NCBI GenBank assembly: GCA_050313895.1
Contig: JBNPMI010000001.1
Strand: one strand, 5' to 3'
From: JALFST01 sp022779285
GTDB taxonomy: Bacteria > Bacillota > Clostridia > Tissierellales > Peptoniphilaceae
Length of the DNA: 64,000 bases
Shown here: positions 41,861-51,782 of the stretch, piece by piece
Position numbering within the stretch: position 1 is the first letter of the stretch
How the letters are laid out: each line of letters starts with the position of its first letter
Notes under the pieces: generated by a model
Database searches by the model: none
What the model was told of the DNA's origin: nothing
What the model saw: only the letters and a program-made list of their open reading frames with translations
Program-made: the position numbers and the translations under genes

Positions 41861-44729
41861 TCTCTTCTCCGATCCTCAGCTGCTCGGCCTCTTCCCGAAC
41901 CTCTCGATCTCTCTTCAATATAGGCGCAAGATACTGGCCTGTATATGATCCTTCAATTTGACTCACTTCCTCGGGAGTTCCTTCTGCGACAACGGTTCCT
42001 CCGTTGTCCCCGCCTTCGGGACCTAAATCAATGATATGATCCGCCTCTTTGATGACATCCAGATTGTGCTCAATCACAACAATGGTGTTGCCCTGATCAA
42101 TGAGCTGTTGAAATACCTGATTGAGTTTTTCGATATCCGCCACATGCAGTCCCGTTGTCGGCTCATCCAAAATATAGATTGTTTTTCCCGTGGAGATCTT
42201 GCCGAGCTCGGCTGCAAGCTTGACACGCTGGGCCTCTCCGCCGGAAAGCTCAGTAGAAGGCTGACCGATCTTCAGATATCCCAATCCCACATCTACCAGT
42301 GTCTGTAATTTTCTGCGAATTCCCGTGTGATTGGCAAAGAAATCCAGCCCCTCTTCAATCGTCATCTCCAGCACATCGGCAATCGTCTTTCCCTTATAGT
42401 GAACCTGCAGGGTTTCACGGTTATATCGCGCTCCATGGCATACCTCACAAGGCACGTAGACATCCGGGAGAAAATGCATTTCCACCTTGATCGTCCCGTC
42501 TCCTTGACATGCTTCACAGCGTCCTCCCTTAACATTGAAGGAAAAACGGCCCTTTTCATAGCCGCGCATTTTCGCTTCATTGGTGGAAGCAAATACATCG
42601 CGTATCAGATCAAAGACCTTGGTATAGGTAGCAGGGTTCGAGCGCGGTGTACGTCCGATCGGGGACTGATCGATTTCAATCACTTTATCCAGCTGCTCCA
42701 AGCCCTGGATGCTTTTGTATTTTCCGGGACGCAGACGAGCCCGATTGAGGCGATTTGCTAAGACCTTATAGAGGATCCCGTCGACAAAGGAGCTTTTTCC
42801 CGATCCCGATACACCTGTGATACAAGTCAGAACTCCCAACGGAATCGAAATGTCCACGTTTTTCAGATTGTTTTCATAACATCCCAGAACGCGAATCCAG
42901 CCCTTGGCCTTTCTCCGCGCAGTCGGTACCGGAATAAAGCGTCTGTGCGAGAGAAAATCTCCGGTAATGGAGCCATTCGTATGAATGATATCCTCATAGG
43001 TGCCCTGAGCAACAACCCTTCCGCCACGTGTGCCTGCGCCGGGGCCGATATCGACAATCCAGTCGGCGGCACGCATGGTATCTTCATCATGCTCTACCAC
43101 AATCAGCGTATTGCCAAGATCCCGCAGTCCCTTCAGTGCAGCCAGCAATCGGTCATTGTCCCGCTGATGCAGGCCGATCGACGGTTCATCCAAAACATAA
43201 ATCACGCCGACCAGTCCGGAGCCGATCTGCGTGGCTAAACGAATGCGCTGGGACTCTCCGCCGGACAGGGTCGCTGCGTATCGATCCAAGGTGAGATACT
43301 CCAGACCGACATTCTCCAGGAAATGCAAGCGAGCATTGACCTCCTTAAGAATGGGTCTTGCAATTATGGATTCCGATTCCGTGAAGTGCAAGCCTTCCAG
43401 CCAATGCAACGCCTGATGGATGCTCATACGAGACAATTGCGCAATATTCTTGTCTCCGATATAAATTGCGAGAGCCTCCGGCTTCAGGCGATCCCCATGA
43501 CAGGTTTCACAAACATTTTCCGCCATAAAATCTCGGATGCGATCCTGCATCGCATCGGAAGCCGTCTGCCGATAACGACGTTCCAAATTCGGAATGACGC
43601 CCTCCCACGTGTCATAAAATGTTTTCAATCCGGAAAAATGCGAATCAAAATCAAAGCGCAGCTTTTGATTGCCGGTTCCAAACAAAATCGCATCCATCAT
43701 CTCCTGCGGAGCCTCGCCGATCGGGCGATCGGTCGGAAAATGATACATACGTGCAATGGCATGAATCATTTCATAATAATAGGTTCCCTTGGCGCTGGTG
43801 GCAAAGGGTGCAATGGCTCCGTCGTCAATCGACAGATCCGGATTGGGCACGCATAAATTAGCATCCACTCTTGTGTGATAACCGATCCCGTTGCAATCCG
43901 GACAAGCGCCCTGCGGACTGTTGAAAGAAAGCAAGCGCGGCTCAATTTCTTCAATTGTCATATGACCATTGGGACACGCCAGCTTCGTCGAAAAGGTGTG
44001 AAGCTCGCCATCTACGATCTGCACGGAAATCGTACCGTTGGTCTGAGCAAGCGCCGTCTCCAGGGATGCGGTCAATCTGGATTCCAGCCCATTCCGAACC
44101 ACTAAGCGATCCACGACAATGGAAATATCGTGCTTCGTGTTTTTTTCCAGCTTCGGCACATCTGCCAGCTCATATTGCTCTCCATCCGCAATAACGCGTG
44201 TAAAACCCTGACGTTCCAGGTTTTTCAAAAGCTTCTCGTGCATTCCTTTTTTTGCGCGTACTACAGGAGCTAAGATCAAAATGCGGGTTTTTTCCGGCCA
44301 TTCCATGATTTCATCCACGATCTGATCAACGGCCACGGCTCGAATCGGTTCCCCGCATACCGGACAAACGGCATGCCCCACTTTCGCATAAAGCAGGCGC
44401 AAATAATCATGAATCTCCGTCACCGTTCCCACCGTAGAGCGCGGATTGCGATTGGTCGTTTTTTGATCAATCGAAATAGCCGGGGAAAGCCCCTCTACAA
44501 CGTCGACATCCGGTTTTTCCATCTGACCTAAAAACATTCGAGCGTAGCTCGATAAGCTCTCCACATATCGCCGCTGTCCCTCGGCATAAATCGTGTCAAA
44601 TGCCAACGAGCTTTTTCCGGAGCCCGACAATCCCGTAAGAACAATCAGTTGATTTCTTGGTAATGTTAAACTGACATTTTTTAAATTATTTACCCGCGCG
44701 CCGCGGATGACAATATTTTCCAGCGTCAT
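41850..44729 (-). CDS. uvrA: Excinuclease ABC subunit A
   Basis: Damage-sensing ATPase of nucleotide excision repair (959 aa, near the usual length). Two ABC modules are present with Walker A GLSGSGKSSLAFDT near residue 31 and GVSGSGKSSFV near 640, two LSGGE signatures, and zinc motifs (CPVCGEP, CPDCNGIG, CEACQGDG...CEVCHG). The ATG has TAGGAGAG upstream. A near-consensus LexA box overlaps its probable promoter. Confidence 0.98.
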   Translation of the reverse strand: MTLENIVIRGARVNNLKNVSLTLPRNQLIVLTGLSGSGKSSLAFDTIYAEGQRRYVESLSSYARMFLGQMEKPDVDVVEGLSPAISIDQKTTNRNPRSTVGTVTEIHDYLRLLYAKVGHAVCPVCGEPIRAVAVDQIVDEIMEWPEKTRILILAPVVRAKKGMHEKLLKNLERQGFTRVIADGEQYELADVPKLEKNTKHDISIVVDRLVVRNGLESRLTASLETALAQTNGTISVQIVDGELHTFSTKLACPNGHMTIEEIEPRLLSFNSPQGACPDCNGIGYHTRVDANLCVPNPDLSIDDGAIAPFATSAKGTYYYEMIHAIARMYHFPTDRPIGEAPQEMMDAILFGTGNQKLRFDFDSHFSGLKTFYDTWEGVIPNLERRYRQTASDAMQDRIRDFMAENVCETCHGDRLKPEALAIYIGDKNIAQLSRMSIHQALHWLEGLHFTESESIIARPILKEVNARLHFLENVGLEYLTLDRYAATLSGGESQRIRLATQIGSGLVGVIYVLDEPSIGLHQRDNDRLLAALKGLRDLGNTLIVVEHDEDTMRAADWIVDIGPGAGTRGGRVVAQGTYEDIIHTNGSITGDFLSHRRFIPVPTARRKAKGWIRVLGCYENNLKNVDISIPLGVLTCITGVSGSGKSSFVDGILYKVLANRLNRARLRPGKYKSIQGLEQLDKVIEIDQSPIGRTPRSNPATYTKVFDLIRDVFASTNEAKMRGYEKGRFSFNVKGGRCEACQGDGTIKVEMHFLPDVYVPCEVCHGARYNRETLQVHYKGKTIADVLEMTIEEGLDFFANHTGIRRKLQTLVDVGLGYLKIGQPSTELSGGEAQRVKLAAELGKISTGKTIYILDEPTTGLHVADIEKLNQVFQQLIDQGNTIVVIEHNLDVIKEADHIIDLGPEGGDNGGTVVAEGTPEEVSQIEGSYTGQYLAPILKRDREVREEAEQLRIGEENAE

Positions 44730-44786
44730 AATCTCTCCTAAAATTCAGCTTTTTTTCCTTGCCTATCTTATCATACCCTAAAAAGA

Positions 44787-44798
44787 AAACAATTGTTC
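44787..44798. promoter_or_regulatory. Candidate LexA operator at uvrA
   Basis: AAAC-AATT-GTTC, one mismatch from GAAC-N4-GTTC, about 60 bases upstream of uvrA and overlapping a minus-strand -35-like TTGTTT that precedes TAAGAT by 16 bases. Confidence 0.6.
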
Positions 44799-44844
44799 TT
44801 TTTCCGGAAGCGTCCCATTGGATAGCCGGATGAATCCCCGGCAT

Positions 44845-44873
44845 TTGATAAATCATTAACGCCATGGTATTCT
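44845..44873 (+). promoter_or_regulatory. Probable promoter of the flavinylated reductase gene
   Basis: TTGATA (44845-44850) and TATTCT (44868-44873) with a 17-base spacer, 46 bases before the ATG. Confidence 0.5.
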
Positions 44874-44918
44874 ATTTTCGGACAAATTCTGTTCACATAT
44901 TAAAATACGGAGGTTATT

Positions 44919-46808
44919 ATGAAGAAAAAATTGACACTGTTCTCCCTTGCCATGGCGCTCGTTCTGACCGCATGTGGCAGCCAGAACAACGGTGGAGCTT
45001 CCACTTCATCGGGTGCCGAGAGCTTCAAAGGCGGTACTTACAAAGCAACGGCAGAGGGATACAATAAAAGCACCCCGATCGAGATCGCGGTCACCTATGC
45101 CGACGATAAATCCATCGAAAAGGTGGAGGTTGTTAAGCAGGAAGAAACCGATGCGATCGGAGGGGCAGCTCTCGAAAAGCTTCCCCAAATGCTGGTGGAT
45201 TCCCAAAATGTCAACATGGACGGAATTTCCGGCGCCACATTCAGCAGCAACGCTTTCTTCACGGCCGTGAAGGACACCATGAAGCAAGCCGGCGTGAAGG
45301 AGGAAGACTTAAAGCCTGCAAAATCCGGAACCAATGACAAAAAGGAATATGATGTGGATGTTGTCGTTGTCGGTGCCGGCGGTGCCGGATTGACCGCTGC
45401 CATCGAAGCAAAATCCGCCGGCGCAAATGTGCTGCTTTTAGAAAAAGAAGCCTTGAGCGGCGGAAACACCGTAAAGGCAACCGGCGGTATGAATGCGGCA
45501 AAGACACCCTATCAGGATGCGAACAAGTTCAGCGAAGCGGAAGAAACCGCAATCCGCAAACAGATTGCCACTGCCAAAGAGAAATATCCGGATTTAGCAG
45601 AGCTTGCAAATACGGTGGAAAAGCAGCTGGATGAGTATCTTGCAAATCCTCAGGGATATTTTGATTCCGTTGAGCTTTTCATGCTCGACACGATGGTCGG
45701 TGGAAAGGGAATCAACAACCCTGAGCTCGTCAAGACTCTTGTGGATAACTCTGCCGCTACAATTGAATGGCTTAAGGAAAACGGCATGACCTTGGAGTCT
45801 GTCGGCAGCTTCGGCGGCGCCAGCGTAAAGCGTATTCATCGTCCTGTTGGCGAAGACGGCAAAACGGTTGCTGTCGGATCCTACCTGGTGCCCAAGCTGA
45901 CCAAGCTTGCGAAGGAGAAGGGTGTAGAAATTCTTTACAGTACACCGGCAACGGAGCTGATTCAGGAAAACGGTAAGGTTGCCGGAGTCAAGGCCGGGGA
46001 TATCACGGTTCATGCAAAATCTGTCGTGCTTGCAACCGGCGGATTTGGCGCCGATCTGGAACGTGTCGTATCCTATAAGAAAGATCTCAAGGGCTTCGTA
46101 ACCACAAATGCCCCGGGAGCGACCGGTGACGGAATCGACATGGCGACCAAAGCAGGCGCTGCCACCGTGGATATGGATCAGATCCAAATTCATCCGACGG
46201 TTGAGCAGAGCACCGCCTCCCTGATTACCGAGGGGGTTCGCGGCGACGGCGCTATCCTGGTCAACCAGGAGGGCGTTCGTTTCACGAATGAGGTCAGCAC
46301 GCGCGATGTCGTCAGCGCTGCCGAAATCGCTCAGCCCGGCGGATATGCATACCTGATTTTCGACCAGGCCATGGCTGATAAATCTGCACCGTTAAGCGGA
46401 TATATCAAAAAAGGATTTACAACGGCCGGGGAGACCTACGAAGAGCTGGCAAAAACCATCGATGTGGATCCCGCAACCCTGACAAAGACCATGGAAACCT
46501 GGAACGGCTATGTGGAAGCAAAAAAGGATCCCGATTTTGACCGCACCTCTTTCACGGAACCTCTCAGCAAGGCTCCTTTCTACGCAATCAAACTTTCCCC
46601 GGGAATCCACCATACCATGGGCGGTCTTGTGATCAATACGGCCTCCCAGGTATTAAATGAAAGCAGTGAGCCCATTTCCGGACTCTATGCTGCCGGCGAG
46701 GTGACAGGCGGAGTGCATGGTGCAAACCGTTTGGGCGGAAATGCCGTTGCCGATATCTTGATTTTCGGGCGTATTGCAGGACAAAATGCCGCAAAAAACG
46801 CAAAATAA
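44919..46808 (+). CDS. Extracytoplasmic flavinylated fumarate reductase-like lipoprotein
   Basis: A 629-residue lipoprotein: signal sequence with lipobox LTAC (Cys19), a short Ser/Gly linker, an FMN-binding domain (about 38-125) with the ApbE flavinylation motif SGATFSS (Thr107), and a FAD-dependent fumarate reductase/succinate dehydrogenase flavoprotein domain (from about 145; GAGGAGLTAAIEAKSAG). Conserved substrate-site segments include HPTVEQ, TEGVRGDGAILVNQEG and HHTMGGLV. Related proteins reduce fumarate, urocanate or other enoates outside the cell, receiving electrons through flavins from the membrane quinone or NADH pool. It is monocistronic; no apbE or ndh2 partner is in the window. 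The acceptor cannot be told. Confidence 0.9.
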   Translation: MKKKLTLFSLAMALVLTACGSQNNGGASTSSGAESFKGGTYKATAEGYNKSTPIEIAVTYADDKSIEKVEVVKQEETDAIGGAALEKLPQMLVDSQNVNMDGISGATFSSNAFFTAVKDTMKQAGVKEEDLKPAKSGTNDKKEYDVDVVVVGAGGAGLTAAIEAKSAGANVLLLEKEALSGGNTVKATGGMNAAKTPYQDANKFSEAEETAIRKQIATAKEKYPDLAELANTVEKQLDEYLANPQGYFDSVELFMLDTMVGGKGINNPELVKTLVDNSAATIEWLKENGMTLESVGSFGGASVKRIHRPVGEDGKTVAVGSYLVPKLTKLAKEKGVEILYSTPATELIQENGKVAGVKAGDITVHAKSVVLATGGFGADLERVVSYKKDLKGFVTTNAPGATGDGIDMATKAGAATVDMDQIQIHPTVEQSTASLITEGVRGDGAILVNQEGVRFTNEVSTRDVVSAAEIAQPGGYAYLIFDQAMADKSAPLSGYIKKGFTTAGETYEELAKTIDVDPATLTKTMETWNGYVEAKKDPDFDRTSFTEPLSKAPFYAIKLSPGIHHTMGGLVINTASQVLNESSEPISGLYAAGEVTGGVHGANRLGGNAVADILIFGRIAGQNAAKNAK

Positions 46809-46829
46809 GATATAATAGCATTGTCGTGA

Positions 46830-46864
46830 GAGTGGCGGGAGCTCTTTCCCGTCACTCTTTTTTT
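46830..46864 (+). terminator. Terminator after the flavinylated reductase
   Basis: A ten-pair stem (46830-46839 with 46848-46857) followed by seven T. Confidence 0.85.
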
Positions 46865-46901
46865 ACACATCGATCCAAGGAAGTCTATAGAGGAGGATTT
46901 C

Positions 46902-47615
46902 ATGGCCTTGTTTTTTCGACATGCCGCTGATCCCAGTGCAAATATTCCGATGCTTTGGGCAAGACTCGCACTGATTCTCTCCGGCATACTTGCTTACCAG
47001 TTTCGAAACAAACGGCATTTATTACCGATTTGCCTTTGGACAGGAATTCTGATGCAATTGACCATGTTTATTTGGTACGCCGGAGATCCGACGATCTTTC
47101 TGACGGAGGGACTTCCCCTCTTTCACTGCCGATTGGCGACAATATTGATTTTTATCGGATACTATGCAAAATGGCAAAAAACCACAAAATTTTATGCGTG
47201 GCTGGGTCTGATCGGTGCTATCATTGCATTCTCTTTTCCCGATCCATCTCCATTCCGCTGGCCGCACGTAACCAATATCACCTATGTTCTCGGTCATCTT
47301 GCCCTGATCATGTCCTGTGTGATTCTCATTGCGAAAAGCTCCGTTACACTGTCAACGAAGGACGTGTTAAAATTCGTCCTGACAATGAATATCGCCCTTT
47401 CGATCGTTAACATTATCATTCATAACGCGAATTACGGATATTTACGCTATCTTCCCGATGCGCTTCCGCTTCCCATTCATGGAATTGTACTCTTTTCGCT
47501 TGTCACCATTCTCATGACGATAGCGGTTCGCTTCGTAGAATATCAATATCAGGCATGGAAGAAAAAAGCTGCGGCTCGAACATGCGCCGGACAATACTCA
47601 GACAATATGGAATAA
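46902..47615 (+). CDS. YwaF/TIGR02206-type integral membrane protein
   Basis: A 237-residue membrane protein with about seven hydrophobic segments. The LPLFHCRLATILIFIGYY motif near 70-90, the central HVTNITYVLGHLALI and the later INIIIHNANYGYL segment correspond to the YwaF (TIGR02206) family, whose function is unknown. The ATG follows AGAGGAGG. Confidence 0.78.
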   Translation: MALFFRHAADPSANIPMLWARLALILSGILAYQFRNKRHLLPICLWTGILMQLTMFIWYAGDPTIFLTEGLPLFHCRLATILIFIGYYAKWQKTTKFYAWLGLIGAIIAFSFPDPSPFRWPHVTNITYVLGHLALIMSCVILIAKSSVTLSTKDVLKFVLTMNIALSIVNIIIHNANYGYLRYLPDALPLPIHGIVLFSLVTILMTIAVRFVEYQYQAWKKKAAARTCAGQYSDNME

Positions 47616-47622
47616 ACAGACC

Positions 47623-47652
47623 AAAAAAAAGAGCCCTCAGGCTCTTTTTTTA
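47623..47652. terminator. Convergent terminator
   Basis: GAGCC-CTCA-GGCTC flanked by A8 and T7 tracts, acting in both directions between the YwaF-like gene and uvrB. Confidence 0.88.
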
Positions 47653-47677
47653 ACGGCAGCTTTCCTTTCGAGAAAAG

Positions 47678-49675
47678 CTACAGAATGCCATATTCTTTTT
47701 TCATATCACGAATGGCATCACGAATACCGGCCGCCCGTTCAAAATCCAACTCCTCTGCCGCCTTGCGCATTTCGATGTCCATACTCGTCAGAAGAGCCCG
47801 GATATCCTCCATGGTAAATTCCTCCCTGGACTCTCCTTCAGGCAATTCAGGAACATATGCCTTGCTCTCCTCCGCAGCGATTTCTGTGGATATCACAGCT
47901 CTCACCTCTTTTACAATGGATTTCGGTGTAATGCCGTGGTCCTCATTATATTTCTGCTGAATTGCACGGCGTCTTTCCGTTTCTTCCATCGCAAAACGCA
48001 TGGAACTCGTAACGATATCTCCGTACAAAATCACCCTGCCGTTCACATTGCGCGCCGCACGCCCAATTGTCTGAATCAATGAGGTCTCTGAACGTAAGAA
48101 GCCTTCCTTATCGGCATCCAGGATGGCGATACAGGATACCTCCGGAATATCCAGCCCTTCACGAAGCAGATTGATGCCTACCAGCACATCGTATTTTCCC
48201 ATACGAAGATCACGAATAATTTCCATACGTTCCATAGTAACCACATCAGAGTGCAAATACACGGCCTTGATATCCGCTTCCTCAAGATATTTTGTCAGAT
48301 CCTCCGCCATCTTTTTGGTCAGCGTGGTGATCAGAACGCGCTCTCCTCGCTCAATTGTGCGATGAATTTCTCCCATCAGATCATCGATTTGATGTTTCGT
48401 GGGACGCACCTCTACGATCGGATCCAAAAGTCCCGTCGGACGTATGATTTGTTCCACCTCCTGCGTGGCATGTTCCCTTTCATAAGGCCCCGGTGTAGCG
48501 GATACAAAGATCGCCTGGGGTATGAGCTTCTCGAATTCCGAAAATTTTAACGGCCGGTTGTCCAGAGCGGACGGCAGACGAAATCCATAATCCACAAGGT
48601 TTTGCTTACGCGCAAAGTCACCGTTGTACATGGCTCGCACCTGCGGTATGGTTTGATGGCTTTCATCGATCATGAGTAAAAAATCGTCCGGAAAATAGTC
48701 CAATAATGTCATGGGACGGGAGCCCGGCTTGCGTCCGCTGATATGACGCGAATAGTTCTCGATTCCGGAGCAGAACCCCACCTCTCTCAGCATTTCCAAA
48801 TCGTAGAGCGTGCGCTGCTCCAGACGCTGCGCTTCGACTAATTTATTTTGCGCACGAAGCTCTGCAAGCCGATCTGCAAGCTCCTCTCCGATGCTTACAA
48901 TGGCTCTCTCCATTTTTTCCGGAGTGGTCGCATAGTGCGAGGCCGGAAAAACATAAGCAAAGCTTCGGCCGCGTATGATTTCACCTGTCAGCGCATCAAT
49001 TTCCACAATACGATCGATTTCATCTCCAAAAAATTCTACACGAATGGCCTCTTCATTGGATGCCGCCGGAAAAATATCGACAATATCTCCGCGCACGCGA
49101 AAGGTGCCGCGCTGAAACGCCACATCATTGCGCACATACTGATCCGCCACCAGACGTCTCAGGAGATCGTCGCGATCCATTTCCATTCCGGGCCGCAGGG
49201 AAATCGCAAGTTTTTTATAATCTTCCGGATCTCCTAAACCGTAAATACAGGAAACGGAGGCCACAATAATGACATCCCTTCGTTCAAAAAGAGACATGGT
49301 TGCTGAATGGCGCAGCTTATCGATTTCGTCATTGATCGAGGAATCCTTCGCAATATACGTATCGGTCGCCGCTACGTATGCCTCAGGCTGATAATAATCA
49401 TAGTAGGACACAAAGTATTCCACGGCATTTTCGGGAAAAAACTCCCGAAACTCTGAACAGAGCTGAGAAGCCAACGTCTTATTATGTGCAAGGATGAGCG
49501 TTGGCCTCTGAACCCTTTGAATAATATTGGCCATGGTGAAGGTTTTTCCCGATCCGGTGACACCATGCAGAGTTTGATATCGATCTCCACGCTGAATTCC
49601 CTTCACCAATGTATCAATCGCCTCCGGCTGATCGCCCGTCGGTGAAAAGGGGGCATGGATTTGAAAATCAGTCAA
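47678..49675 (-). CDS. uvrB: Excinuclease ABC subunit B
   Basis: Helicase-like subunit of nucleotide excision repair (665 aa). Walker A GVTGSGKTFTMAN is near residues 38-50, the beta-hairpin YYDYYQPEAYVA near 92-103, DESHQT, the helicase C-terminal domain (VGINLLREGLDIPEVSC), and a C-terminal UVR motif (EMRKAAEELDFERAAGIRD). It starts at TTG 49675, overlapping the ctpA stop, so it is translated with ctpA. Confidence 0.97.
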   Translation of the reverse strand: MTDFQIHAPFSPTGDQPEAIDTLVKGIQRGDRYQTLHGVTGSGKTFTMANIIQRVQRPTLILAHNKTLASQLCSEFREFFPENAVEYFVSYYDYYQPEAYVAATDTYIAKDSSINDEIDKLRHSATMSLFERRDVIIVASVSCIYGLGDPEDYKKLAISLRPGMEMDRDDLLRRLVADQYVRNDVAFQRGTFRVRGDIVDIFPAASNEEAIRVEFFGDEIDRIVEIDALTGEIIRGRSFAYVFPASHYATTPEKMERAIVSIGEELADRLAELRAQNKLVEAQRLEQRTLYDLEMLREVGFCSGIENYSRHISGRKPGSRPMTLLDYFPDDFLLMIDESHQTIPQVRAMYNGDFARKQNLVDYGFRLPSALDNRPLKFSEFEKLIPQAIFVSATPGPYEREHATQEVEQIIRPTGLLDPIVEVRPTKHQIDDLMGEIHRTIERGERVLITTLTKKMAEDLTKYLEEADIKAVYLHSDVVTMERMEIIRDLRMGKYDVLVGINLLREGLDIPEVSCIAILDADKEGFLRSETSLIQTIGRAARNVNGRVILYGDIVTSSMRFAMEETERRRAIQQKYNEDHGITPKSIVKEVRAVISTEIAAEESKAYVPELPEGESREEFTMEDIRALLTSMDIEMRKAAEELDFERAAGIRDAIRDMKKEYGIL

Positions 49676-50879
49676 TCGCCTTCACCTCTTCTATTGCTTT
49701 TTCTAACTGATTATCCTGATCCAGGGCCTCCGGGCCGATTGCCTTCGCATCCTTGTTCAGCTCGACGGACACATCCGGTTCAATGCCTTTTTTATGAATC
49801 TTTTCTCCATTCGGAGTCAGATACTCCGCCATGGTGAGCTTGAAGCCGCCTTGCTCTCCATTGGCTCCCAACGGATAGATGCGCTGTACAATGCCCTTGC
49901 CATAGGATTTAACACCGACAGATTTGGCGCGGTTGTGGTCGCGCAAAGCTCCCATCAAAATCTCGGAAGCGGATGCGCTGCCGTTATTGATCAAAACAAC
50001 CATGGGAATCGGATCATTCTCTGCATCCGAGCTGCTCACCTCTTCCTTGCCCTTTTTGTCCACGGTGGTGACAATTTTGCCTTCGCCAAGAAGATAGTCC
50101 GCAACTTCCTCGCTTGTTGTGATCAATCCTCCCGGATTGTTGCGCAAATCCAAAACAATGCGCTGCGCTCCCTGCTTCTCCAGCTCTTGAATTTGCTCCT
50201 TAAATTGCGCAGCCGTTTCCTCCGCAAATTCGGAAATACGAATATATCCTACATTGTCCTGCATCATTTTCGAGGTTACGGACGCAACATTGATCTCTGC
50301 ACGCTTGATCGTATAATCCTTTGTTTCCACGGTATCGCCGTCCTGTCTGCGCACGGTGACGGTGACCTCCGTTCCGATTTTGCCGCGCATATGATCCGTC
50401 GCTTCCTGCAATTGATCTGCTGTATATTCCACCGCATCCACGGCTAAAATCTTATCCCCTGTTTTCAGGCCCGCTTGCGCAGCCGGCGTATCATCGATCG
50501 CGGAAACTACCGTAATTAATCCATCCTCACCCGCAGAAATCACGAGACCCACACCTGCAAAATGTCCCGATGTGTCCTCCATCAATCGCTTGTATTCCTC
50601 CGGCGTATAGTAAACGGAATACGGATCCTTCAGCCCTTCAAAAAGGCCTTTATAGATGCCGTTTTCCAAATCGGTCTTATTGACGTCAAACAGAAAATCC
50701 TGATCGATTACCGACTTATACGCTTCAATATTTTGGAGAATTCGTTTTTCCTCCGCGACATCCCCTTCATCCGCAGCTCCGGATGGGGATAGCTGAGAAT
50801 TGGTGCCAAGGAAAAATCCCCCCACGCCGACGCCGAACAAAAGAAGCAGCATCATCATCGCTTTTGTTACATTTTTCAT
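49668..50879 (-). CDS. ctpA: S41 C-terminal processing peptidase
   Basis: Membrane-anchored serine protease (403 aa) acting outside the membrane. An uncleaved or signal anchor lies at about 7-25, the PDZ domain at about 95-175 (GVGLVISAGEDGLITVV...AAQAGLKTGDKIL), and the S41 catalytic domain after it, with Ser in NNGSASASEIL and Lys in KSYGKGIVQ. A short C-terminal tail follows. It is the first gene of a pair with uvrB. Confidence 0.93.
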   Translation of the reverse strand: MKNVTKAMMMLLLLFGVGVGGFFLGTNSQLSPSGAADEGDVAEEKRILQNIEAYKSVIDQDFLFDVNKTDLENGIYKGLFEGLKDPYSVYYTPEEYKRLMEDTSGHFAGVGLVISAGEDGLITVVSAIDDTPAAQAGLKTGDKILAVDAVEYTADQLQEATDHMRGKIGTEVTVTVRRQDGDTVETKDYTIKRAEINVASVTSKMMQDNVGYIRISEFAEETAAQFKEQIQELEKQGAQRIVLDLRNNPGGLITTSEEVADYLLGEGKIVTTVDKKGKEEVSSSDAENDPIPMVVLINNGSASASEILMGALRDHNRAKSVGVKSYGKGIVQRIYPLGANGEQGGFKLTMAEYLTPNGEKIHKKGIEPDVSVELNKDAKAIGPEALDQDNQLEKAIEEVKAID

Positions 50880-50918
50880 ATCTTACTCCTTTATGGAATT
50901 TCTTTTTTGAATATTTTT

Positions 50919-50945
50919 ATTATATCATAGCACTTTCGTTATCAA
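50919..50945 (-). promoter_or_regulatory. Possible ctpA-uvrB promoter
   Basis: Minus-strand TTGATA (50940-50945) and TATAAT (50919-50924); the 15-base spacer is short. No LexA-like box is seen here. Confidence 0.4.
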
Positions 50946-51067
50946 GAGCTGTCCTGCATGCTTTCCTCGATTTCCGGCAGCTACGATTTTGACGAAGGAC
51001 GCCGCAGGCATTATTATTATATTGATTTTGAAAGCATTTTCGCACAGGCGATAGAAAGAAGGATCCC

Positions 51068-51706
51068 TTGGCCAAACTCTATTTCCGATATGGAGCGATG
51101 AACTCCGGTAAATCCACGCTTCTCATGCAGGTCGCATACAACTACGAGGAGCGGGGTATGCACGTTTTACTCCTAAAGCCCGGCGTCGATACAAAGGGCG
51201 GCAACGAGGTCGTCAGCCGCCTCGGCGTACGTCGCAGGGTCGATCGCATGATCACACCTGATTGTGATGTTCGCAGGCTCATCGCTGAGGAGCTCCAAAA
51301 GCGTGAATTTCACTGCATTTTGATCGACGAGGCTCAATTTCTCTCGGAGGCCCAGGTTGATCAGCTTTTCATTACCGTCCTGGATTCCAACATTCCCTGC
51401 ATCTGTTATGGATTGCGGTCCGATTTTCGAGGCGAGGGCTTTCCGGGGAGCAACCGGCTTCTGCAATTGGCCCACTCTCTGGAAGAGCTGAAAACCATTT
51501 GCCGCTGCGGACGCAAAGCCATCATGAATATTCGAAGAATCAACGGCGTAGCGGTTTTTGAAGGAGATCAGATCGTTATCGATGATCAAGACATCGTAGA
51601 ATATGAAGCCGTCTGCGGACAATGCTATCTGGAAGCACGACGCTCCGCCGGAAAATCCCCTCTGCAGCGCATTGAGGAGGATCCGCTTCTTTTTCATAAG
51701 GAATAA
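51068..51706 (+). CDS. tdk: Thymidine kinase
   Basis: Type II thymidine kinase (212 aa) of the nucleoside salvage pathway. P-loop GAMNSGKST at about 9-17, the Walker B-type DEAQFL near 87-92, GLRSDFRGEGFPGS in the lasso/substrate region, and zinc-binding cysteines (CRCGRKA, CGQCY). Translation appears to start at TTG 51068, behind GAAGGA; no ATG is available before the P-loop. Confidence 0.95.
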   Translation: MAKLYFRYGAMNSGKSTLLMQVAYNYEERGMHVLLLKPGVDTKGGNEVVSRLGVRRRVDRMITPDCDVRRLIAEELQKREFHCILIDEAQFLSEAQVDQLFITVLDSNIPCICYGLRSDFRGEGFPGSNRLLQLAHSLEELKTICRCGRKAIMNIRRINGVAVFEGDQIVIDDQDIVEYEAVCGQCYLEARRSAGKSPLQRIEEDPLLFHKE

Positions 51707-51782
51707 AAAGCCGCACCGGCGGTAAGCTTTACAAGCCGTCTCTTCCCGTTTCCATAAAATAGCAAGAGACAAGGAGGATGCT

